Source: Oscillospiraceae bacterium
GTDB taxonomy: Bacteria; Bacillota; Clostridia; Oscillospirales; Oscillospiraceae
Assembly (NCBI GenBank): GCA_017541825.1
Contig: JAFXYJ010000069.1
Coordinates: 1-48,942, forward strand
DNA length: 48,942 nt
Direction of reading: 5' to 3'
Shown here in pieces: positions 39,801 to 46,204 of this stretch (position 1 is the stretch's first letter; each line of letters opens with the position of its first letter). The notes beneath the pieces were generated by a model. It saw nothing but the letters and a program-made list of their open reading frames with translations, was not told where the DNA came from and did no database searches. Position numbers and translations under genes: made by a program.

Positions 39801-41522
39801 GCCCGCGTTGTCCTGGGCCACCACGCTGGCGTTGTTCTCGTCGTCCACATGGACGACCTCAATGCTGCGGGCGTCCCGGATCATCTCGTCCCGGATGACC
39901 ACGCGGATCTCTCTGGCGGGTTCGATCTCGACGCCGTCGGCGTCAAGGAAGGTGATGTCGACGGCCCGGACTTCTGCTACCTCGCCGTCAACTGCATTCT
40001 CGATGGTACTGAGGATGTCCTCATCGGTGACCCACTGCACCCGCATCGTGGTGCCCCTGGGGAAAGTGTCCTCCTCCGCCTCGGCGGTCACGAGCAGCGT
40101 GCCGAGTCTGGAATAGAAGGTCACCGCGGGCATCTGGGATTCGACATGCTCGGGCACGGCGTTCTCCTCAACGGGGACTGCTTCGCCCTCTCCGGCGCCG
40201 TCCTCACCAGAGGGCTCATCCTCCGCTTCGCCCCCGTCGGGATCTTCCGCTTCCGCGGCCTCATCCGAGAGAGCTTCCCCGGAGTCCTCCCCGTCGGAGA
40301 AGAAGAGCGATTCGCCTTCCTCGGCACCTTCAGCCTCATCCTCCGGCACATCTTCCGAGGAGAAGAAGATCTCCCGGCCGTTCTCGTCGATGACGACCGT
40401 GCCGCCGGCGGGAGCGGCTTCGGATTCGGCCGCCGACCCGGCAGCGTCCTCGCCTTCGCCGTCACCTCCGGCCTCGGACGCTGTCCCGGACTCCGCCTCG
40501 GGCTCTGTCCCGGACTCCGCCTCAGGCTCTGCCTCGGACTCCGCCTCGAACTCAGCCTCAGCGTAATCGGCCTCCGCGTCGATCTCAATGCCCAGTTCCT
40601 CGGGCTCCTCGTCGTGAAGCTCTTCTTCCGCCTCGTCCGCAGCGGGCCCGCCGTCCTCTTCAGGGACGCTCTCTCCGTCGGGAGCGTCCGCGGGGAGAGC
40701 TTCCGCCTCGGGGGCCTCATCCTGCGCAGGCGCGGCGGCCTCACCCGCGTCCTCATCGGCAGCGGGCGCATCCGTTTTTGCGAACACGGCAAAGCCGTAG
40801 TAGGTGATCTTGCTCGACTCAAAGGTGACTTCGTCGGCATGGGTCCACTCATCCAGCGGCCGGAGGGTGGAGCTTTTGTATGTGATCTGCTTTTTTACCC
40901 TGACGCGGTCCACCCGGAGGAGCTGCACGCTGTCGGCCTCGGAAATGGGCGCATAGCGGAACGAGTAGTGCAGCTTTTTGAGCGGGGTGATCTGGTTGCC
41001 GTCGGCGTCCACAAAATAGATCTTGAACATGAGGATCTCGTCGGCCTTCCCGCCCGCCTCTCCGGCGGCCGCGGAGAGGATCCCCGGGTCGTCCTCGCCG
41101 GAGATCTTCATTTGCGTCCCTGCGGGGAAGGCGCCGGATTTGGCCTTGATCGTGATGCGCACGCCGTCGACGGTCTTGGTGAAGGTCACGGACGGCATCC
41201 TGACCGACTCCTGCCCGGCCGCGGGGGACGAGCCTGCGGAAGTCCCGGCCTCGGCGCCCGGCTCGGCAGTCGGGGTGACCTGGACCTCCGGGGTCTGTTC
41301 GGGAGTCGGGTCCGCGGCGGGAGCCTCGGTCGGCTGCGGGGCGGGGGTCGTCTCCTCCAGGAAGATCGCAGGATCGTCGGAGGCTGCGTCCCCGCCGATG
41401 GCGATCACCGGAAGGATCAGCGAATATACAGTGGAGAGAGCAACCAGAACGGCAAGAAACAGAGATAACACCCGATATCCCGTACGCCTCAAACCCGATG
41501 TCAAGAACGGACTGTTTTTCAT
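33825..41522 (-). CDS. Giant sortase-anchored surface protein (2,565 residues) with fibro-slime and SpaA/Cna-B-like domains
   Basis: N-terminal signal/membrane segment (about 18-42), Pro/Thr/Ala stalk, then four copies of a ~130-residue repeat (about 109-248, 464-596, 602-728, 737-875). A 210-residue Glu/Asp/Ala-rich linker (249-462) separates copies 1 and 2. The Asn/Tyr-rich middle is unrecognised. A PA14/fibro-slime-like core GDDDFWLYVDGELVIDLGG is near 1578. At least five Cna-B/SpaA-like prealbumin domains follow near 1852, 2022, 2167, 2274 and 2400; the last three have Lys starts and ETDAPEGYN-like ends that suggest isopeptide bonds. The C-terminus is LPSSG (2530-2534), a hydrophobic helix and RRKKRSA, a class of cell-wall sorting signal. 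The role is probably adhesion or matrix building. No sortase is in the window. The start follows GGA at normal spacing. Confidence 0.92.
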   Translation of the reverse strand: MKNSPFLTSGLRRTGYRVLSLFLAVLVALSTVYSLILPVIAIGGDAASDDPAIFLEETTPAPQPTEAPAADPTPEQTPEVQVTPTAEPGAEAGTSAGSSPAAGQESVRMPSVTFTKTVDGVRITIKAKSGAFPAGTQMKISGEDDPGILSAAAGEAGGKADEILMFKIYFVDADGNQITPLKKLHYSFRYAPISEADSVQLLRVDRVRVKKQITYKSSTLRPLDEWTHADEVTFESSKITYYGFAVFAKTDAPAADEDAGEAAAPAQDEAPEAEALPADAPDGESVPEEDGGPAADEAEEELHDEEPEELGIEIDAEADYAEAEFEAESEAEPEAESGTEPEAESGTASEAGGDGEGEDAAGSAAESEAAPAGGTVVIDENGREIFFSSEDVPEDEAEGAEEGESLFFSDGEDSGEALSDEAAEAEDPDGGEAEDEPSGEDGAGEGEAVPVEENAVPEHVESQMPAVTFYSRLGTLLVTAEAEEDTFPRGTTMRVQWVTDEDILSTIENAVDGEVAEVRAVDITFLDADGVEIEPAREIRVVIRDEMIRDARSIEVVHVDDENNASVVAQDNAGTAADEVAFSSGAFSVYGYVSIVLEDTVLTSDGETYLVTTVCPPEAGIPEGAVLRVAEMTEEETAAYLAQAAEALGCQLEELTYAKLLDISILNNGEEIQPLCGVDVKIELLDIKGQEDLQVLHFGDETEVLDRSVDGGEVGFEASGFSFYLIVGVEKITTTYLTADGEAYVITVTYGPEAGVPEGAELEVSEILEAASAVDGATEYENYLARTREALGLDTGVFSYARFFDISIVKNGKKVAIAAPVDVEIRLADMESAAAAQVVHFADDEADGEVISDTDADGDTIRFEAEGFSAYAIVTGPGVIPIGWQKIDSVQALLEHADTGLYIGHPNGFYFTNTLTGNSSRMGITKTKPASSYPGDSAVKYFFEQDPEDSGKFRAYCYGSNGEKQYVYNGGNNSLSFTDGPGTAFSVSVNGSGQFKFNNGVWYWNMQGGDNGARFCCYNNANDTNNNLYLWYYDEIDSDPYGLDGQTYGLMNWTGGTTGKALMSEGTGSALDAKVLTVLSTADNSSQLFAPSDSDITMWTFRWVGEDLYYLTAVVDGNTRYLKLDSSGLSMVEAQADASQVRVVPGSGIHTGEIALTNGSAALTYSGSAEGGFSVNGGVGSEWLYLVDLSELTSDYFLTYSARKVSVSDEAVTNGSRVIVYTRAWNDAKKRYDFYAVDHDGTLVPVFESGDSIEWVGRQFNTLLWNFVEYYWEGTNDPNFYYELYNQYSEKYVAPQVTDGQILSDEPIGINLNGRRDGQYYSPIMAWDEANYSYVGLKVENGRIVSCPSSEAMDFYFATVEDLNIDDILTPVTTIDHTQYGITMRMIDIPTREEMSAILGNDEGGAGTTLHQGLLATSLDENGYPQTLAGVSLSSMYAGAREVNHLFIESSYHSSGYFRYDSTENFATLLDDNGNAGNTFTVYKELGTHDDKSSNTLKHGQFFPYNDLTPGLFASVNPRNLYMLSGGSGGTALLPDSDPRKNERLYLFKKPDYYFAMELEASFTQTPNGLDAWGHDIIFEFTGDDDFWLYVDGELVIDLGGIHSAVPGSVNFRTGQVNVNGRHTTLRALFESNYRKRNPNASDDDVAAFLDNYFDEGSTVFRDYTNHTMRIFYMERGAGASNLQMRFNLAAVKKDTVQLNKTLSGVDASEQIFARFPYQILYKTEDGTEHYLTNALPSSAVQNTDYVFYQDSVNPVTYIKEISIDGISYNDVFFLKPGETADISFPDSMVSYRIIECGVDTNVYESVTVNGDDAERIRGEGYPDDRSDFAIGYATTDERARVNYVNTVDPDALRNLSITKTLFREDGVTPIPFEEDSTAFTFRLYLASEFDTLDSANMQPYHVRDAEGNYCRWDAQTQMFVSLGKTVYGELTDAEKAAATFTTSIYGTISRIPATYTVELRQLLAGTQFRVQERPTEIPDGYSFQKYIYNGTVSDAPAYTGIFDTIGFDADPEVEICNLKGWGLRMNKVWSDAEYMSDRGPAYFAVFTRSGDDLAPVPDSVRRMDYEGSSLYWYWLTLPVTGVKFDDYVIREVTITAEDPQTDEDGFVAEPGEVTPIPEGGSVFVTGTQKGESESSVFGYTVSYEQGQIPDGSNIRTDTVTNTRPGLSLIKQDWNGGALPGAVFSLEDAEGDLIGSFTSGSDGAVTVAFLREGSAYTLTETRAPDAFHGLEAPLTITLADGIYTVTGADAAYYTLAQGEGQTPTLTIRNRPFTFRALKQDSFSLEPLADAVFALHRQRTVDGVTAFDLNPMPGYEHLVTDADGLLPLVDNTLPAGTYELRELTPPTGYQKLASYIDFTVSQTGAVALLPGVPSDEAALTDELTGDGTIAYTLTVFNSQHRTVSVWKTGQDHTAITTGASFSLYAAEDYDDASGRPRAGAEPVLTGTTGENGILALGSLPSGSYRLVETDAPEGYNLFESAIVINVTPEGVNAMQGIGLAEVSVKGDPYWVEGQPDDTWQVRVWNNPGAVLPSSGGAGTGVLTALGAALTLGALALLLLRRKKRSA

Positions 41523-41713
41523 CGCATATATCCTCCGACCCGTTTCCGGGCCACTCTCATAAACATATAGAATGAATAAAGGAAATGGAAATGGTTACAA
41601 AAAACACAGATGATGCGCCTGAGTTCCCCTATAACAGATGCACAGTCAAAAAAGGCATCAAATATCGGAACTTTTTCGGCACAGGCGTCTGCCCAGGATT
41701 CTGCGCTGGATAA

Positions 41714-41742
41714 AATATACCTATAATAGACCTTTATAACAA
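41714..41742 (-). promoter_or_regulatory. Promoter candidate of the giant surface gene
   Basis: Minus strand: -35 TTGTTA (41737-41742), 17-bp spacer, -10 TATATT (41714-41719). Confidence 0.5.
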
Positions 41743-41869
41743 ATAATACATCAAATGACAGAAAATGCAAGAAGAAACGCACTCGCTTCGATGCCTTCTG
41801 CAGCGATGTCGGGCGGGGTCGATATCACGCCCCGGGCACGTCCGCGGGCGCACGGGCAAAAAGATGCTA

Positions 41870-41898
41870 TTGCCTTGCACAACGAAATGCGGTATTAT
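41870..41898 (+). promoter_or_regulatory. Promoter of the nfeD-SPFH operon
   Basis: -35 TTGCCT (41870-41875), 17-bp spacer, -10 TATTAT (41893-41898); AAGGAGGTG lies just before the start codon. Confidence 0.6.
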
Positions 41899-41940
41899 AT
41901 ATGTGGATCAAAAGGAACAGCGAAGGAGGTGTACCCTCAA

Positions 41941-42384
41941 ATGTCGGGAGAAACCATGTTCTGGATCGGGGCGCTGATCATCTTCGTCGTGGTGGAGGCC
42001 GTCACCGTCGGCCTGGCGTCGATCTGGTTCGCCATCGGAGCGCTGGCAGCGCTGATCTGCGCGCTGGTCGGCGGTCCGCTCTGGCTGCAGGTGGTCTGGT
42101 TCGTGCTGGTCTCTGTGGCCACATTGTTCCTCACCCGCCCGCTGGTGAAGAAATACGTCAACGGACGCGCCGTGGCCACCAACGCCGACCGAAACATCGG
42201 CCGCACCGCGCTGGTCACCGAGCGGATTGACAACCTGGCCGCCACGGGCACGATCAAGCTCGACGGCGTGGAGTGGACTGCCCGCAGCGTGGACGACGAG
42301 CTGACTATCCCGGAGAACACGCAGGTGGTCGTGCGTGAGATCCGCGGCGTCAAGCTCCTGGTGGAGCCCAAGAACAAACCGTAA
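41941..42384 (+). CDS. NfeD-family membrane protein
   Basis: The 147-residue short form of NfeD: two or three hydrophobic helices in residues 5-75 (FWIGALIIFVVVEAVTVGLASIW is typical) and a C-terminal OB-fold domain with GRTALVTERID and a late VREIRGVKLLVEP. NfeD proteins pair with SPFH/stomatin proteins in membrane microdomains, and an SPFH gene follows after 34 bp. The frame is open 62 codons upstream, but the ATG at 41941 has the only strong ribosome site. Confidence 0.9.
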   Translation: MSGETMFWIGALIIFVVVEAVTVGLASIWFAIGALAALICALVGGPLWLQVVWFVLVSVATLFLTRPLVKKYVNGRAVATNADRNIGRTALVTERIDNLAATGTIKLDGVEWTARSVDDELTIPENTQVVVREIRGVKLLVEPKNKP

Positions 42385-42418
42385 GCAATATATAATTAGT
42401 TTAACAGGAGGTAGAACC

Positions 42419-43327
42419 ATGCCCGGATTTCTGATTGCTCTGATCATTCTCATCGTAATCCTGGTCGTCATCGTCATTCCCAATATCTGCATCGTGCAGC
42501 AGGGCCGCGCCTTCGTCATCGAGTTCCTCGGCGCCTACCGCACCACCTGGCAGATGGGTCTGCACTTCAAGATCCCCTTTGTGGAGCGCATCGCCCGCAA
42601 GGTCTCTCTCAAGGAGCAGGTCGCGGACTTCCCGCCCCAGCCGGTGATCACAAAGGACAACGTCACCATGCAGATCGACACGGTGGTGTTTTTCCAGATC
42701 ACCGACCCCAAGCTCTACACCTACGGCAACGAGCAGCCCATGTCCGCCATCGAGAACCTGAGCGCCACCACGCTGCGTAACATCATCGGCGATCTGGAGC
42801 TGGACCAGTGCCTTACCAGCCGCGACATCATCAACAGCAAGATGCGCATCATCCTCGACGAGGCCACCGATCCCTGGGGCATCAAGGTCAACCGGGTGGA
42901 GCTCAAGAACATCCTCCCGCCCAAGGAGATCCAGAACGCCATGGAGAAGCAGATGAAGGCCGAGCGCGAACGCCGTGAGGCCATCCTCCGCGCCGAGGGC
43001 GAGAAGCGGGCCGCCATCCTGGAGGCCGAGGGCGAAAAAGAGTCCGCGATCCTGCGGGCCGACGCCAAGAAGCAGCAGCAGATCCTGGAGGCCGAGGGCC
43101 GCGCCGCCGCCATCCTGGAGGTGCAGCGCGCCACGGCCGAGGGCCTCAAGCTCCTCAACGAGGCGGCGCCCACCGACGCGGTGCTGCGTCTGCGCTCTCT
43201 TGAGGCCTTCACCGCCGCCGCCGACGGCAAGGCGACCAAGATCATCATCCCCTCCGAGATCCAGGGCCTGGCCGCGCTGGCCGAGGGCGTGATCGAGACC
43301 GTAAAGACCGACAAGGCCGCCGAGTGA
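42419..43327 (+). CDS. SPFH/Band 7 (stomatin/QmcA-like) membrane protein
   Basis: A 302-residue protein with one N-terminal membrane helix (about 3-23), an SPFH domain starting at IVQQGRAFVIEFLGAYR, and a long Ala/Glu/Arg-rich coiled coil (about 180-250, repeated EAILRAEGEKRAA-like heptads) typical of QmcA/stomatin proteins that oligomerise into membrane rings. The start has a strong AGGAGGT site. Together with nfeD it forms the conserved microdomain pair; the family has been linked to membrane quality control. Confidence 0.93.
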   Translation: MPGFLIALIILIVILVVIVIPNICIVQQGRAFVIEFLGAYRTTWQMGLHFKIPFVERIARKVSLKEQVADFPPQPVITKDNVTMQIDTVVFFQITDPKLYTYGNEQPMSAIENLSATTLRNIIGDLELDQCLTSRDIINSKMRIILDEATDPWGIKVNRVELKNILPPKEIQNAMEKQMKAERERREAILRAEGEKRAAILEAEGEKESAILRADAKKQQQILEAEGRAAAILEVQRATAEGLKLLNEAAPTDAVLRLRSLEAFTAAADGKATKIIIPSEIQGLAALAEGVIETVKTDKAAE

Positions 43328-43360
43328 CCGCTCCCGGCCCTCTCCGGCACGCGTAAAAGG

Positions 43361-43389
43361 CATACCGCCGCGCTGTTCGCGGCGGTATG
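43361..43389 (+). terminator. Hairpin after the SPFH gene
   Basis: A perfect 12-bp stem (43361-43372 with 43378-43389) without a clear T-run. Confidence 0.5.
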
Positions 43390-43558
43390 AACGTCCCTGT
43401 ATGTCATGATCCCCGCTGATTTTGCCGCTCTTCCCGTCCCCGTTCTGCCCGGAACGATCCCCTCCGGGGCAAAAACGGGGGAAAACTGAATATATTCCAC
43501 AAATCTCACAATTTCAGGGAGTGGAATTCGGGAAGAATTACAAAATGACGTCGACCTA

Positions 43559-43587
43559 TTGACATACGGGAAACAATATGTTACATT
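43559..43587 (+). promoter_or_regulatory. Promoter upstream of the small conserved protein and NlpC/P60 gene
   Basis: Perfect -35 TTGACA (43559-43564), 17-bp spacer, -10 TACATT (43582-43587). Initiation would leave a leader of about 20 nt before the TTG start. Confidence 0.7.
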
Positions 43588-43613
43588 TTGGTTACAAATT
43601 CGAGGTGATTTGT

Positions 43614-43928
43614 TTGGCATCCACGCAGAAGACCCTGATGTACAAGGGGCACCCGCTCCGCCGGAAGGACAACATCCTCTACTACGGCAGCATGTCCGAC
43701 AAGTACATCATCATGATGCAGATCCTGGACACCAAGACCGTGCAGCCCGCCGCCGGCGCCGAAAACGTCGGGGAGCTCAGGGTGGCCTCCAAGGTTTCCG
43801 TCCAGCTGCAGCTGACCGATCCGGATGTTCGATCCCGCGATCGGGTGGTCAAGAAGACCGAGAAAACCAGCCTCTATGCGGCGATGGACGTGGCCTCCGT
43901 CTGGCTGGAAAGAGCGCTCAGAGAATAA
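43614..43928 (+). CDS. Small conserved-looking protein of unknown function, TTG start
   Basis: A 104-residue protein. The frame is also open further upstream, but a GAGGTG site 6 bp before TTG at 43614 and the promoter position favour this start, giving an ASTQKTLMYKGHPLRRKDN N-terminus. Features are a basic, Tyr-rich first third (KDNILYYGSMSDKYIIMMQIL), a beta-rich middle with VQLQLTD and a helical C-terminus. I know of similar short proteins in Oscillospiraceae but no named function. It lies 37 bp before a cell-wall hydrolase gene and probably shares its transcript. Confidence 0.68.
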   Translation: MASTQKTLMYKGHPLRRKDNILYYGSMSDKYIIMMQILDTKTVQPAAGAENVGELRVASKVSVQLQLTDPDVRSRDRVVKKTEKTSLYAAMDVASVWLERALRE

Positions 43929-43965
43929 TCCTTTCTGAGCTGACCTGTGAGGGTTTCAGGGGATC

Positions 43966-45045
43966 ATGAAAAAGACAAAAAGACTTATCATCACAGCGAT
44001 ACTGATCGCGGCCATGACCATGGCGCTCTCCGTCAACGCGTTCGCCGTCACCGGAGAGGCCGTTGTCAACTCCTATATGCTCAACGTCCGCGAGGGCGCC
44101 GGCATGGAGTACACGATCATCGACGTGGCCTACGAGGGCAACACGATCCTCGTGACCCAGGACAACGGCAACGGCTGGGTACAGGTCTCGTTTAACGGTC
44201 AGACCGGATACGTGAACGCCGCGTTCCTGACCTTCAGGCAGCCCGTGGCCACCCAGACCTATACGGCGCCCGCGGACACCGAGGTGGAGGCCGGGGAGAT
44301 TTCCGACGACACGGTCACCACGCCCAACGCCAATGCCGTGATCCACGGCGAGGGCGTCTACATGCGCAGCGGCCCGAGCCTGACCAGCGAGATCCTCGAT
44401 GTGCTCTACACCAACGATCCGGTCCGCGTCAATGGCGCCACCGGCGCGTGGTACGAGGTCGTCCACGGCAGGAAGACCGGCTACGTCTACGGCGATTACG
44501 TCGTGCGCAACGGCCAGAGCGTCACCTACACCGTGACGGCCGCCACCGTGGAGGAGACCACGCCCGTCCTGCCCGAGCCCATCGTTGAGGAGACCGTCAC
44601 CCCGGCGCCGCAGACCACGCCGGCGCCCCAGGAGACCCCGAAGCCGGCCGAGACCGCGCCGGCCGCCGCGTCCTCCGTCTCCGGCCAGGCCATCGTGGAC
44701 ACCGCCATGAAGTATATCGGCGTCCGGTACGTATGGGCGGGGACCTCCCCCGAGACCGGCTTCGACTGCTCGGGCCTGGTGTACTACGTGTACGGCCAGC
44801 ACGGCATCACCCTCAACCGCGTGGCCCAGTCGATGTATTACAACGGCAAGGCCGCGGATCTGAACAACCTCCAGCCCGGCGACATCCTGCTGTTCGGCAG
44901 CTCGGTGTACAACATCTGGCACGCGGGCATCTACGTGGGCAACGGCATGTTCATCCACTCGCCCCACAGCGGCGCGACCGTCCGCACCCAGCCCCTCTCC
45001 GAGCTCTACGGTTATCGGCTGGTCGCCGCCCGGCGCATCGTATAA
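43966..45045 (+). CDS. Secreted NlpC/P60 peptidoglycan hydrolase with two SH3b domains
   Basis: A 359-residue protein with signal peptide (about 1-27, cleavage after AFA), two bacterial SH3 domains (about 31-85 and 121-178, with LNVREGAG and VYMRSGPS), a Thr/Pro/Glu linker (about 190-240) and a C-terminal NlpC/P60 peptidase. The catalytic Cys is in FDCSGLV, His in WHAGIYVG and the third residue in FIHSPHSG. It should cleave stem-peptide bonds in peptidoglycan outside the cell. The gene ends at a strong terminator. Confidence 0.95.
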   Translation: MKKTKRLIITAILIAAMTMALSVNAFAVTGEAVVNSYMLNVREGAGMEYTIIDVAYEGNTILVTQDNGNGWVQVSFNGQTGYVNAAFLTFRQPVATQTYTAPADTEVEAGEISDDTVTTPNANAVIHGEGVYMRSGPSLTSEILDVLYTNDPVRVNGATGAWYEVVHGRKTGYVYGDYVVRNGQSVTYTVTAATVEETTPVLPEPIVEETVTPAPQTTPAPQETPKPAETAPAAASSVSGQAIVDTAMKYIGVRYVWAGTSPETGFDCSGLVYYVYGQHGITLNRVAQSMYYNGKAADLNNLQPGDILLFGSSVYNIWHAGIYVGNGMFIHSPHSGATVRTQPLSELYGYRLVAARRIV

Positions 45046-45058
45046 CGAAACAAACGGA

Positions 45059-45094
45059 AAGTCCTCTGCCGGATCACGGCAGAGGACTTTTTTG
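45059..45094 (+). terminator. Terminator of the NlpC/P60 gene
   Basis: AAGTCCTCTGCC (45059-45070) pairs with GGCAGAGGACTT (45078-45089) followed by T5 on the plus strand. Confidence 0.9.
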
Positions 45095-45095
45095 C

Positions 45096-45122
45096 AAAAA
45101 GGACGCACCCGAAGGTGCGTCC
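45096..45122 (-). terminator. Terminator of the 6S-like RNA / DUF1292 transcript
   Basis: On the minus strand a perfect 9-bp stem GGACGCACC/GGTGCGTCC with a UUCG loop is followed by T5. This orientation places the structured RNA on the minus strand. Confidence 0.85.
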
Positions 45123-45315
45123 CGGTCCGCAATGTCGTGGGGGCCCAATTAGAACCTGCACGTCTCGGCAGGTGGGTCGCCGCCCGTCCGCTTACACGCT
45201 TCCAACGTCCGGCCCGGGGGGCCGGGAGGCCTGCACTACACGGAAGGAGCTGTGCATCCCATATTTCTAATGTGGGTTTAAAAGGGCCCGGTAAAGAAAC
45301 CACGGGCACCGCAGA
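45123..45315 (-). ncRNA. ssrS: Probable 6S RNA
   Basis: About 190 nt of highly structured, non-coding sequence between the DUF1292 stop and a UUCG terminator. On the minus strand the ends pair: GCGGUG (45307-45312) with CAUUGC (45129-45134), then CGUGG with CCACG, then GGGCCC with GGGCCC. The central part has a small hairpin CCCACAU/AUAUGGG on the 5' side, a long GC-rich apical arm, and a hairpin ACCUGC/GCAGGU on the 3' side. A long rod with a central bubble and a small hairpin in it is the 6S layout, mimicking an open promoter to bind sigma-A RNA polymerase. The assignment rests on architecture and resemblance, not on a covariance-model hit. Confidence 0.6.
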
Positions 45316-45318
45316 ACC

Positions 45319-45615
45319 TTATTCTTCTTCGCCGCCCTCCTCGGCGTCGAGGATCAGCTGGTAATACTCGTAGACCCGCTGTTCCTCCTCCTCGTCGTCG
45401 ATGGAGTCGAAATAGTCCTCGCCGTTTTCCTCGCGGTTGCGCAGGAAGATCAGACCGTAGTCCGGATCGTTCACGTCCATGGAGTCGATATTGGCGGGGA
45501 CAAAGACGGAATAGCTCTTGTCGTCGATGTCCAGCACGTCCAGGAGCTCCAGCTCGTATTCGTTGCCCTCTTCATCGGCGATGGTGATGAAATCGCCGCC
45601 GAATTCCTTGCTCAT
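45319..45615 (-). CDS. DUF1292 protein (YrzB-like)
   Basis: A 98-residue, very acidic protein: FITIADEEGNEYELELLDVLDIDDKSYSVFVP is the DUF1292 core, followed by an acidic C-terminal tail ending EEGGEEE. The family is widespread in Firmicutes, often near the Holliday-junction resolvase gene, and has no known function. AGG lies before the ATG, and a good promoter precedes it. The structured RNA begins within a few bases of its stop codon, so the two may share a transcript. Confidence 0.9.
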   Translation of the reverse strand: MSKEFGGDFITIADEEGNEYELELLDVLDIDDKSYSVFVPANIDSMDVNDPDYGLIFLRNREENGEDYFDSIDDEEEEQRVYEYYQLILDAEEGGEEE

Positions 45616-45645
45616 AACCGTACCTCACGTTTTTTCTTTGAATGT

Positions 45646-45674
45646 AATATACCACGCGAAGGGCGAAAAATCAA
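45646..45674 (-). promoter_or_regulatory. Promoter of the DUF1292 gene (and perhaps the 6S-like RNA)
   Basis: Minus strand: -35 TTGATT (45669-45674), 17-bp spacer, -10 TATATT (45646-45651). Confidence 0.7.
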
Positions 45675-45701
45675 GGGGAAGCGGGCGGCGGAGCCGCGGT
45701 T

Positions 45702-46001
45702 TCAGCAGCCAAGATCCTCCAGCAGCACCGCCAGCTCCGCCCCGTCCGCCGCCGGGATCCCGGCCGAGAGCCGGTCCCGGTCCGCCGCGGGGAGGAACGC
45801 CGTCCGGATCGCGGTCAGCTCCGGCAGCGATTCGCTCCCGAGGTCGCGCACCGCGACGATCCCGCCGCAGTCCACGAGCAGGTATCCCGTCGGGACCGCC
45901 GCCTCCCGCTCGCCGTCCTGCCAGGCCGCAGCGAACAGGACCGCCGCGGCGGTCAGGAGCACCGCGCCGATCAGCAGCGCGCTGAGCGTCTGTCGTTTCA
46001 A
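45702..46001 (-). CDS. Small single-pass membrane protein, BofC-like C-terminus
   Basis: A 99-residue protein with one N-terminal hydrophobic helix (about 6-26: SALLIGAVLLTAAAVLFAAAW) and a short outer domain (GYLLVDCGGIVAVRDL...LPAADRDRLSAGIPAADGAELAVLLEDL by parts) that resembles a BofC C-terminal-like domain; this is a weak match by eye. No ATG exists. TTG at 46001 is best supported, with AGGTGA five bases upstream; GTG at 46010 and TTG at 46019 are alternatives. It ends in Cys. It lies divergent from the penicillin-binding protein gene. Confidence 0.6.
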   Translation of the reverse strand: MKRQTLSALLIGAVLLTAAAVLFAAAWQDGEREAAVPTGYLLVDCGGIVAVRDLGSESLPELTAIRTAFLPAADRDRLSAGIPAADGAELAVLLEDLGC

Positions 46002-46127
46002 CTCTCTCACCTCGCACAAAGTATGCCCGGAGATCGAACGGATTAATCTCCCGGCGCGTCATAAAGGCATCCCGGAGCGCAAAACACTAAAAATTTACGA
46101 TTTCGGATACAATTAACCCGCGGGATA

Positions 46128-46136
46128 TGTTATAAT
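46128..46136 (+). promoter_or_regulatory. Extended -10 promoter of the penicillin-binding protein gene
   Basis: TGTTATAAT, an extended -10 with perfect TATAAT (46131-46136), about 70 bp before the start. The -35 is poor, as is common with extended -10 promoters. Confidence 0.6.
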
Positions 46137-46204
46137 AATAATCCAGCCGTATCCGGCAAAGCGCCGCGCTCCCTCCGGAGCGGGAAGTTCCCCTGGAGGC
46201 ATCT

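Larger units (their letters stand above)
41523..41940. other. Divergent control region between the giant surface gene and nfeD
   Basis: About 420 bp without a gene, clearly more AT-rich than its surroundings in the middle. It holds a minus-strand promoter (41714-41742) and a plus-strand promoter (41870-41898). The giant gene would have a leader of about 185 nt; I see no recognised riboswitch in it. Confidence 0.6.

Noticed and set aside
33792..41468. A 2,558-codon open frame on the plus strand opposite the giant surface gene
   Set aside because: It is in exact codon register with the real gene and open only because TTA, CTA and TCA are not used there. Its translation is low-complexity His/Gly/Val/Asp-rich, with no ribosome binding site or family match.
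45095..45318. The structured RNA as a plus-strand leader or 3' UTR of the NlpC/P60 gene
   Set aside because: A strong terminator precedes it on the plus strand, whereas on the minus strand it ends in a UUCG hairpin with a T-run.
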